Source of the DNA: an uncultured Lactobacillus sp.
GTDB taxonomy: Bacteria > Bacillota > Bacilli > Lactobacillales > Lactobacillaceae
Direction: 5' to 3'
Length of the DNA: 29,982 nucleotides
Assembly: GCA_910587695.1 (NCBI GenBank)
Contig: CAJUNC010000021.1
Coordinates: 1 to 29,982 of the forward strand
The position numbers and the translations under genes are program-made. The notes beneath the pieces were generated by a model. That model had not been told where the DNA came from and did no database searches. It saw only the letters and a list, made by a program, of their open reading frames with translations. Numbering within the stretch: position 1 is the first letter of the stretch; each line of letters starts with the position of its first letter. Below, in pieces: positions 16,143 through 22,535 of this stretch.

Positions 16143-16811
16143 CTAATAAGTTTCACTATCTAGGTAGTGGTTATAGTATTCGACTTTGACATCATCATCA
16201 GTTACAGTCAATTTTGTGACAGCACCGTTTTTAGGACCTAATTTGTCAGCGCCTAGATCAGGAGCAAAGTGATCGACGATACTTCTGATCGTGATACTGT
16301 GGCTGACTAAGAGCACATTTTGACCATCAGCGGTATTATTACGTAGGTGCTCAAAACCGGCATTGATCCGAGTCCAATACTGTTCATCATTTTCAGCATC
16401 CTTGAATGGATCGGTCTCATGCAAGAGATCGCGTGTTTTTCCTAGGTTATATTTTTCTAAAATATCGTTATATGTGCGACAACCGTGTAACGCTCCGACC
16501 ATGAGCCAAGTTTGGGCTGCATCATTTCCTTCAAAGTAACCAAAGCTTTGTTCACGGAAGTTCTTGAGTTCACTTGGCACGATATCTTGGGAATGTTGGT
16601 TATTTTCTAAGATAAAATGGCAGGTACGCATGGCACGTGTCGTATCAGAATGATAAGCTTTGTCGAACTTGATATCGGCTAAATGCTTTCCCGCATTTTT
16701 GGCATCGTTGACCCCTTTTTGAGTTAACGGAGAGTCACACCAGCCTTGGAGACGGTTGTAGCTATTCAAGATCGTTTGCCCATGGCGCACCATATAAAGT
16801 GTAAATGTCAT
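16143..16811 (-). CDS. Histidine phosphatase / phosphoglycerate-mutase family protein
   Basis: A 222-residue cytosolic enzyme of the histidine phosphatase superfamily. The N-terminal catalytic motif is VRHGQT (His10), followed by NRLQGWCDSPLTQKG. The second Arg/His sites are seen in SDTTRAMRT and LLVSHSITIRS, and the acidic residue in SFGYFEGND. The start chosen is the ATG at 16811, with gagga eight nt upstream; an in-frame GTG 15 nt earlier overlaps that SD. The family includes cofactor-dependent mutases and many broad phosphatases. The sequence is closer to the phosphatase-type proteins common in lactobacilli, and the substrate is unknown. It is divergently placed from the DHH gene. Confidence 0.85.
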   Translation of the reverse strand: MTFTLYMVRHGQTILNSYNRLQGWCDSPLTQKGVNDAKNAGKHLADIKFDKAYHSDTTRAMRTCHFILENNQHSQDIVPSELKNFREQSFGYFEGNDAAQTWLMVGALHGCRTYNDILEKYNLGKTRDLLHETDPFKDAENDEQYWTRINAGFEHLRNNTADGQNVLLVSHSITIRSIVDHFAPDLGADKLGPKNGAVTKLTVTDDDVKVEYYNHYLDSETY

Positions 16812-16940
16812 TGTAATATTCCTCACTGTTTTTTCGATACTTTAAATAATAACATGCACAGACTAGCTTTTAAAGCGTTGTTACGGGTATAATTAGGCTA
16901 GAATAAAAAAATGAGCGTAATCTTAGAAAGGAAATTACAT

Positions 16941-18032
16941 TTGAAAAAGACACGACATATCAAGCTTTTTTCGCATAACGACTTAGACGGCTTTGGAGCT
17001 CCCGTCTTGATCACGACGCTAGCGCCCTACCTTTTTAAAGACGTTGAATTTGACTTAACGACTTGTTCGGCAGGTAATCTTGATCGCGAATTATCCTATT
17101 GGTTTAGACAACCTGATATTTCTCGCTTTACCGATGTCTACATTATGGATATGACACCGGATAGTGATTATTCTTTCCAACAGCTCGAGCAGCGTTTCGC
17201 TAATCATTGGTTGATCTTTGACCACCATGAAAGTGAAGAAGAATTACGGAACAACTATGCGCTAAACTGCATCAAACCGCTAGATGAGGGGAAAAATCCG
17301 AGTGCGGTCAGCTTAGTTTATGATTGGTTGAGCCAAAAGCCTGATTTTATGAAGATCCCGGAAAAGAAACGGGCGCAAGTGGCAGAATTGGTCGAGTTGA
17401 TCCGGGCGTATGATACTTGGGATTGGCAAAATGATCCGTTGATGTCGCTTGAAGAAAGACAAGCAGCTGATGAATTGAATCAACTATTTTGGTTCTATCC
17501 GTTGAGTAAATCGCGTAATTTTGTCGAAAGTGTCTTTGCTACAAGCTGGGAAGATTATCGTCAAGCAAACGAACTATTGATCCACACCTTAGCAGGCAGA
17601 CGCACGCGTTATTTGGAAAAGCACCTTAAAAACGTTGAGACCTGTGAATTGGATGGACATAGCTTTGGTGTTGTCTATGCTAGTGATTATAAGTCTGAGA
17701 TCGCACATGCGTTGTTGAAACGTTACGATGTCGATGCCGCCTTAGTGATCGATGGACACAGCGTTTCTTTACGCTCCAATGGACGGCTAGATGTGGCTAA
17801 ATTTGCCACTGAATATTTTGGTGGTGGTGGTCATGCCGATTCCGCTGGTGGGAAATTAGATGTTGAACCACTTAAAGTTGCCGAACAAGCGGTGATCGAG
17901 TCGATGCGCCAACGCTCCACGCTAAATGCTGATGTTGCTAAACAAAATAATAGTGATAAAGCTTCATTGGCTGATCAGCTCGATCCAGAAATGGCAGCCA
18001 AGCTCGCCGCCTTATTTGGAAATGATGATTAA
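16941..18032 (+). CDS. DHH/DHHA1-family phosphoesterase
   Basis: A predicted manganese-dependent phosphoesterase acting on phosphodiester substrates such as short oligonucleotides or cyclic dinucleotides. DHH motifs are in order: SHNDLDGFG (motif I, residues 11-19), MDMTPDS (II), IFDHHES (III), then the DHHA1 part with YFGGGGHADSAGG. I chose the TTG at 16941, which has agaaagga eight nt upstream; an in-frame ATG at 16911 has no SD. This gives 363 residues. A TATAAT at 16888-16893 is a plausible -10. It is not a clear NrnA or GdpP (no membrane/PAS region; longer than NrnA), so the substrate stays open. Confidence 0.85.
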   Translation: MKKTRHIKLFSHNDLDGFGAPVLITTLAPYLFKDVEFDLTTCSAGNLDRELSYWFRQPDISRFTDVYIMDMTPDSDYSFQQLEQRFANHWLIFDHHESEEELRNNYALNCIKPLDEGKNPSAVSLVYDWLSQKPDFMKIPEKKRAQVAELVELIRAYDTWDWQNDPLMSLEERQAADELNQLFWFYPLSKSRNFVESVFATSWEDYRQANELLIHTLAGRRTRYLEKHLKNVETCELDGHSFGVVYASDYKSEIAHALLKRYDVDAALVIDGHSVSLRSNGRLDVAKFATEYFGGGGHADSAGGKLDVEPLKVAEQAVIESMRQRSTLNADVAKQNNSDKASLADQLDPEMAAKLAALFGNDD

Positions 18033-18041
18033 CTAAATCCT

Positions 18042-18088
18042 GCTCTGTAAGTGCTAAATCCTGTATAGCACTTGCAGAGCTTTTTTTG
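18042..18088 (+). terminator. Terminator after the DHH phosphoesterase
   Basis: The 15-bp stem (gctctgtaagtgcta / tagcacttgcagagc, one G-U) is followed by seven T. Confidence 0.92.
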
Positions 18089-18124
18089 TTGCATTAAGCT
18101 TAGTGGCAAAAAAGGGTGAAAAAA

Positions 18125-19051
18125 ATGATCGAGGTCAAAAACGCGACACTACAGTATACAACTTTTAAGCGATCACAGGGGTTAAAAGGTGTTATACATG
18201 ATTTTTTCAAGCGATCAGTCATTCAGGTCGAGGCACTATCTGGAATTTCATTAACGATCAATGAAGGGGAAATGGTAGGTTTGATCGGCAGAAATGGAGC
18301 TGGAAAAACAACATTGATCAAATTATTAACAGGAATATTACCTTTAAGGCAGGGAGAGGTAAAGGTCGATCAAATGTTGCCCTATCAAAGACAAAAAGTG
18401 TTCCTAAAAAATATTGGTGTTTTATTGGGGCAAAGATCGCAATTGATCTGGGATCTACCAGCGATCGATACCTATGATATGTTAGCTGCCATTTATGAAA
18501 TGCCAGCTCATATGTATAATGCTCGTTTGGCTTGGTTGAGCGAACAGTTGGAAGTAAACGAACTACTATATATTCCTGTACGTAAATTATCACTAGGACA
18601 ACGAGTGAAGTGTGAGTTGATCGCTGCTTTGCTACATCGACCGAAGTATTTGTTTTTAGATGAGCCCACATTAGGACTAGATTTTGTGACTCAAAAGACT
18701 ATTTATAAGATCTTGCGCCTTGAAAATCAGTATCACAAGACAACGATCATAACAACATCACATTACATCAAAGATATTGAGCAATTAGCAGATAAAGTGA
18801 TCATCTTAAACAAGGGAAAAATCATTTTTAATGACAAGTTAGAGCAGTTACCAAAAGAACTAACCACCGAAGTTTTATTCGATATTGAGTTCTTAAATTC
18901 AAAATCAGTGAAGAAAAAACTAACATGTGCCCCAGATAAACTAAATGAAATTTTGGCTAAAATACCCGCAGAAAGAATTTTGCGTGTCGATCAAAGAGGT
19001 ATGGAACTAGAAGAATTGATCTTGCAATTTATTAAAGGGGATAGTATATGA
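18125..19051 (+). CDS. ABC-2 exporter ATP-binding subunit
   Basis: The nucleotide-binding subunit of a three-gene exporter. Walker A is GRNGAGKTT (Lys61), the signature is LSLGQR, Walker B is YLFLDEPTLGLD, and the H-loop His is in TTSHYIKD. The N-terminal YTTFKRSQGLKGVIHDFFKR insertion is typical of ATPases paired with the ABC-2 family permeases formerly called DUF990. The ATG at 18125 has a ggg-rich SD seven nt upstream; a GTG at 18116 is a less likely start. Only about 36 nt separate it from the upstream terminator, so its promoter must be compact or overlap that hairpin. It overlaps the next gene by 4 nt. Cargo is unknown (drug, lipid or peptide). Confidence 0.92.
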   Translation: MIEVKNATLQYTTFKRSQGLKGVIHDFFKRSVIQVEALSGISLTINEGEMVGLIGRNGAGKTTLIKLLTGILPLRQGEVKVDQMLPYQRQKVFLKNIGVLLGQRSQLIWDLPAIDTYDMLAAIYEMPAHMYNARLAWLSEQLEVNELLYIPVRKLSLGQRVKCELIAALLHRPKYLFLDEPTLGLDFVTQKTIYKILRLENQYHKTTIITTSHYIKDIEQLADKVIILNKGKIIFNDKLEQLPKELTTEVLFDIEFLNSKSVKKKLTCAPDKLNEILAKIPAERILRVDQRGMELEELILQFIKGDSI

Positions 19052-19827
19052 AATACTTGTATGTTTTTTTAGCTAGTTTAAAAGCAAAATTGATCTATCG
19101 TACTAATATTATACTAGAGTATGGGCTGACCATTTTGCAGGTAGGAGTTAGTATTTTTGTTTGGGAGGCACTGTATAGCCAGAAAGCCTTGGTAGTTCCA
19201 AACTATAGTCTGGAAAAATTAAATGCCTACCTTTTTTTAGCCAATTTTTTAGCACTGAGTTTCAGTGTTGCTCCAGCATTTAGATTAGCGACGCAAATAA
19301 AATCGGGGCGCCTTTCAACGCTCCTTGAACGGCCTATTTCTTTATACGGTGAGCATCTGGCATATTTTATAGGCGAGCAGTTTCTAGGTATGGTGATAAA
19401 TCTATGCTTAATAGTATATTTTGGGACTTTATCGGGAATTTCAGTATCAATGTTACTTCTTTTAGTGATATATCTAGCTTTTGCAGGCGTAATGTTTTTT
19501 TCTTTGATGATGATCTTAGGAATGTTGGCATTTTGGTTGATCGAATTATGGCCACTGCGTTCATTTGTGACGGCGTGCTACTTATTATTTGGGGGACGTT
19601 ACTTTCCGTTGTCACATTTGCCTAACAAGTTTTTTATAGTGATCCAATATAATCCTTTTTCTCTAGTTACTGATATACCAGCGCGCTTTTTAACTGTTGG
19701 ATTGTCTGGATATGAATTGATACGATACTTAATTGTTACGCTTGGATGGACATTAATATTTTCAGTGATATATAGGCTTGTTTTAAAGCGTGGATCACGT
19801 CTATATGAAGGAGTCGAGAGTATATGA
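19048..19827 (+). CDS. ABC-2 family permease subunit (first of two)
   Basis: A 259-residue integral membrane protein with about six hydrophobic helices and the layout of the ABC2_membrane_6 (former DUF990) family. The cytosolic loop ATQIKSGRLSTLLERPISLY is characteristic: permeases of this family carry a conserved G-x-L-x-x-x-L-x-R/K-P segment after the second helix. It overlaps the ATPase gene by 4 nt and the next permease by the ATGA-type overlap at 19824-19827. With its partner it would form a heterodimeric exporter channel. Confidence 0.9.
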   Translation: MKYLYVFLASLKAKLIYRTNIILEYGLTILQVGVSIFVWEALYSQKALVVPNYSLEKLNAYLFLANFLALSFSVAPAFRLATQIKSGRLSTLLERPISLYGEHLAYFIGEQFLGMVINLCLIVYFGTLSGISVSMLLLLVIYLAFAGVMFFSLMMILGMLAFWLIELWPLRSFVTACYLLFGGRYFPLSHLPNKFFIVIQYNPFSLVTDIPARFLTVGLSGYELIRYLIVTLGWTLIFSVIYRLVLKRGSRLYEGVESI

Positions 19828-20594
19828 TGCGTGTGCTAAGCTGTGCTTGGGATAAAAGTCTTAAACAGTTTATGATCTATCGAGCAACAGGGTGGTTAAC
19901 TTTTTTGTTAGCAATTATTTTCTATACAATAGAGTATGTAACAGGATATGTATATTTTTCGAGCAATACGTCGGTAAATGGGTGGGATCGTACTGATTAT
20001 TTAGTGTTAGTGACGGGTGTATCAGTTATGGTGTCGACCTACAACTTTATATTTATTTTGGGGCATGAGAAGCTAAGCGAGCTAATTGTTGATGGGGGCT
20101 TGGATAGTTTATTGCTCAAACCATTAGATCCATACTGGTCGGTGATGTTAGTTGGTTTTGATATGCCTAGCTTGATAGAGTTAGTTGTTACAGCAGCGGT
20201 ATTTATTTATCTGATCCAGAATTATACTTTAGGTATCATAAAAATTTTTATGATCATCTGGGCTTTGAGCATGGGGGTAATGATGATCTTTTTATTGAAT
20301 AGAATATGTATATGTTTTAATTTTTGGCTGGCTAAGGCAAGTTCATTAAATGGTGTAATAGAAGACTTAACGAGTATGCTCAGTAGGCCAAAAGTATTTT
20401 TTCCAAGTATCATTCAATTAGTCTTCACATTTGTGATCCCTGTACTAACAGTCACTAATATACCTGTTGAAATCATAAAAGGGGATGGTGGTGTTAAAGA
20501 ACTTGTCTATTTCTCGATCGCATGTGTAGCGCTATATTACTTATCGCGTTATGAGTGGAGCCAAGGGATGAAGAATTACTATTCTGCAAATTAA
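19824..20594 (+). CDS. ABC-2 family permease subunit (second of two)
   Basis: A 256-residue membrane protein, the partner of the preceding permease. It has about six hydrophobic helices and the matching loop ELIVDGGLDSLLLKPLDPYW, which mirrors the G-x-L-x-x-x-L segment of the first permease. Translation is coupled through the ATGA overlap. These paired permeases usually form one heterodimer with two copies of the ATPase. The gene is followed by a decayed stretch and a strong terminator. Confidence 0.9.
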   Translation: MMRVLSCAWDKSLKQFMIYRATGWLTFLLAIIFYTIEYVTGYVYFSSNTSVNGWDRTDYLVLVTGVSVMVSTYNFIFILGHEKLSELIVDGGLDSLLLKPLDPYWSVMLVGFDMPSLIELVVTAAVFIYLIQNYTLGIIKIFMIIWALSMGVMMIFLLNRICICFNFWLAKASSLNGVIEDLTSMLSRPKVFFPSIIQLVFTFVIPVLTVTNIPVEIIKGDGGVKELVYFSIACVALYYLSRYEWSQGMKNYYSAN

Positions 20595-20949
20595 AGGGGA
20601 TGATGAATACCCAGCAAGAATAACAGTCAATGTTAGACATATTGGACGTGGCTTTACATCTTTGTCAGATGAACAATTTTGGAAAATGCCGAGAATAAAA
20701 CTACTGCTAAAGAATCACTATTCGTTGTTCAGCTGTTAGTAAGATCTTAAAAACTAGTATTTTCAGAGATAAAAGAAGACATCTTCAAAATTCCCCAGCG
20801 TTTGGAATTGAAGATGTCTTCTTACTTATGTCACAGCCTCTTTTATAAATTAGGGATAGTATGTTATTCAAGTGATAGTTCCACATTCAAAATATTTTTA
20901 CCCACGGGGATGATTTTGCGTTAAAATTACGCTAAAGGGGGAATGAAAA
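20595..20949 (+). other. Intergenic stretch with a decayed ORF fragment and LytTR-gene leader
   Basis: From 20580 to 20740 one frame reads as a plausible protein piece (KGDDEYPARITVNVRHIGRG and on to LLLKNHYSLFSC) with no start codon, so it may be a gene remnant; I do not recognise the family. A strong hairpin follows at 20774-20822. Upstream of the LytTR gene lie ATTCAA repeats (20866-20871 and 20885-20890) and a TAAAAT (20922-20927) that could be a -10. No full gene is seen. Confidence 0.4.
20774..20822. terminator. Strong hairpin terminator after the ABC exporter operon
   Basis: Arms agaagacatcttcaa and ttgaagatgtcttct pair fully, with a second short stem (attcc/ggaat) beyond a small bulge. 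It can work on either strand. Confidence 0.75.
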
Positions 20950-21612
20950 ATGGAGGTTATGTATTTTGTGCCAGAATTATCTTTAGATTCAAATGCCAAG
21001 TTAAAAGATCACCTGGCGAAAGTACCTTGTTGTGATGATCTTCAGACTTTAGAGAAGATGTCAGCTCAAGTCTGGATCGTAGTTTTGACCCAGAAGTTAT
21101 GCCAACAGACTTTGGCGACCTGTAAGTTACGCCAGCAGTTGGTTCCAAGTCAAAAATTTATCTTCTTAGTTGATCAAAAAGAGCTTTGCTTTTGGATGTA
21201 TCGCTATCAATTACAGGTAACTGCAGTTATTTTTTGTTATGCCAAAACATGGTATCAAGAATTGATGGCTGCATTGCAAGAACTTGAGAAAGCTACGGAT
21301 CTTTGTTTTAAAAGTAGGGGAAAGGTCATCAAAGTCGCACTTGAACAGATCTGTTATGTGGAGTCACATTGTTCTAATACACATGCTGCTGTTTTGTGGC
21401 TCATAGATAAACAAACGATCCAAGTACCTAAGAATTTACATGTTTTAGAAAAAGAAAATCCTCGTCTCTGGCGAAGTCATCAGAGTTATCTCCTTAACCC
21501 GGGAAATGTCTATATGTTAGATAAGTTAAACGCTACTGCGACCTTTGTTAATGGACTGAAATGTCCGATCTCACGTCAAAAATTCAAGACGCTAGCCGAA
21601 CGCTTTGCGTAA
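20950..21612 (+). CDS. Orphan LytTR DNA-binding regulator with degenerate receiver domain
   Basis: A 220-residue regulator. The C-terminal LytTR DNA-binding domain (about 124-218) is clear: KVIKVALEQICYVESH, KNLHVLEKENPRLWRSHQSYLL and GLKCPISRQKFKTL. It is a paralogue of the response regulator at 29185-29919, which has FFETHYSNSHASILWLTDN and GLSCPISRRKLKLL at the same places. The N-terminal half aligns with that receiver, but Val45 sits at the phospho-acceptor Asp and the Thr/Lys switch residues are also lost, so it cannot be phosphorylated in the usual way. It carries ten Cys (27, 28, 51, 58, 80, 96, 119, 135, 141, 205), unusually many. The start ATG has aaaggggg upstream. No histidine kinase is adjacent; redox or protein-binding control is possible. 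It follows an ABC exporter, a common regulatory partner. Confidence 0.8.
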   Translation: MEVMYFVPELSLDSNAKLKDHLAKVPCCDDLQTLEKMSAQVWIVVLTQKLCQQTLATCKLRQQLVPSQKFIFLVDQKELCFWMYRYQLQVTAVIFCYAKTWYQELMAALQELEKATDLCFKSRGKVIKVALEQICYVESHCSNTHAAVLWLIDKQTIQVPKNLHVLEKENPRLWRSHQSYLLNPGNVYMLDKLNATATFVNGLKCPISRQKFKTLAERFA

Positions 21613-21641
21613 ACTAGCAGGTATTTATCTTATAGTAATAA

Positions 21642-21673
21642 CCACTGGTGGATCTAATTTGATCTACCAGTGG
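21642..21673 (+). terminator. Hairpin after the LytTR gene
   Basis: A 13-bp stem (ccactggtggatc / gatctaccagtgg, one G-U) with a six-base loop. The following tract is only weakly T-rich. Confidence 0.6.
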
Positions 21674-21696
21674 CTATTTGTAGTAGAGCCAAAATA

Positions 21697-21721
21697 AAAA
21701 AGCTAGCACTTAGCCAGCTTT
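21697..21721 (-). terminator. Terminator of the GntR repressor gene
   Basis: On the minus strand aaagctggc pairs with gctagcttt and is followed by a T run. The stem begins at the stop codon. Confidence 0.7.
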
Positions 21722-22413
21722 TACGCGTTACTTTGAATAAAGAACTTGGAGTTTTCGTAATGGTAGGTCGTTGTTGAATAATCGAACGGCTCGCCTGAAG
21801 TCAGATAGTAGATCTCATTTATCGTCAGTGCAGGATCGGCTGGCTTGACACCTAGTAGGTCAGCCGTTTTTTGATCGAGTTTTTTGACAGCGAGATACTT
21901 GTCCGAAAAGCCGATCGCGATCCCTAGTTCACGTACATAGTTAAAGATCGAACCTTGGACGATCTGTTCGTTAAGATAAGAAACAACATCAGTCCTAAAG
22001 TAGGATTCCTCTAAACAAAGGACCTTATTATCGATGTAGCGCAATCGCCGTACTTCATAGACTTCTTTTGGATCACCAAAGAGTTTTTGGACTTTTTTAG
22101 ATGGCTTGACTTTACGTAAGGTCAAAACTTTAGAACTCATCTTATGCGTGGGCAGATCAGCGGTAAAGCCGTTATTATCGATCAAATTAACGTGATCCGC
22201 TCGTTTTGGTCGGCGTACAAAGACGCCACTACCTTGCACTTGATAGATCAAACCGCGATTTTCTAGTTTTTCTAAGGCTTTAACGATCGTACTTTTGCTG
22301 ACACCATAGAGCTCCATCAGTTCTGCTAATTTGGGGAGCTTTTCGCCTTGAGCGAGATCTTTTTGAATGATCCAAGCCTCCATCTTATCAGCGATCTCAA
22401 CATATTTAAGCAT
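21721..22413 (-). CDS. GntR/HutC-family repressor of the beta-glucoside operon
   Basis: A 230-residue repressor. The N-terminal winged helix (about 1-68; LMELYGVSKSTIVKALEKLE, then VQGSGVFV) is GntR type. The C-terminal UTRA ligand-binding domain shows VYEVRRLRYIDNKVLCLEES and INEIYYLTSGEPFDYSTTTY. Such HutC-subfamily regulators bind the phosphorylated sugar taken in by the neighbouring PTS and then release the operator. The start chosen is ATG at 22413 with gaggtg upstream; a GTG nine nt earlier lies inside the SD. It is divergent from the PTS gene and shares a 122-nt control region containing a perfect operator-like palindrome. Confidence 0.92.
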   Translation of the reverse strand: MLKYVEIADKMEAWIIQKDLAQGEKLPKLAELMELYGVSKSTIVKALEKLENRGLIYQVQGSGVFVRRPKRADHVNLIDNNGFTADLPTHKMSSKVLTLRKVKPSKKVQKLFGDPKEVYEVRRLRYIDNKVLCLEESYFRTDVVSYLNEQIVQGSIFNYVRELGIAIGFSDKYLAVKKLDQKTADLLGVKPADPALTINEIYYLTSGEPFDYSTTTYHYENSKFFIQSNA

Positions 22414-22433
22414 TTTTATCACCTCACTACAAA

Positions 22434-22442
22434 ATTATATCA
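22434..22442 (-). promoter_or_regulatory. Extended -10 promoter of the GntR gene
   Basis: On the minus strand TGATATAAT is an extended -10, about 20 nt from the start codon. The -35 is poor, as often with extended -10 promoters. Confidence 0.5.
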
Positions 22443-22461
22443 CAAAGTTGAAAACCTTTTC

Positions 22462-22490
22462 TTGACAAATTGTGAATGCACAATTAATAT
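22462..22490 (+). promoter_or_regulatory. Promoter of the beta-glucoside PTS operon
   Basis: TTGACA (22462-22467), a spacer of exactly 17 bp and TAATAT (22485-22490). The spacer holds the operator palindrome, so a bound repressor would block RNA polymerase directly. Confidence 0.85.
22468..22485. promoter_or_regulatory. GntR operator palindrome
   Basis: Perfect 7-bp arms aattgtg and cacaatt are separated by aatg. A half-like copy (tgtacaatt) lies about 20 bp downstream. Location inside the spacer of the PTS promoter fits repression by the divergent GntR protein. Confidence 0.75.
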
Positions 22491-22506
22491 ATAAATGTAC
22501 AATTAA

Positions 22507-22520
22507 TTAAAACGTTTACA
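22507..22520 (+). promoter_or_regulatory. cre site (CcpA binding)
   Basis: TTAAAACGTTTACA matches the cre consensus TGWAANCGNTNWCA at 13 of 14 positions. It lies just after the promoter, so catabolite repression by roadblock is likely. Confidence 0.75.
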
Positions 22521-22535
22521 AAAGGAGTGAACAAG

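Noticed and set aside
15835..16146. Plus-strand ORF of 103 residues
   Set aside because: It is antisense to the immunity-like gene, which has a good SD and sensible protein composition.
22491..22535. LicT/BglG antiterminator (RAT) site before bglP
   Set aside because: The leader is too short and has no terminator hairpin; GntR operator and cre explain the control.
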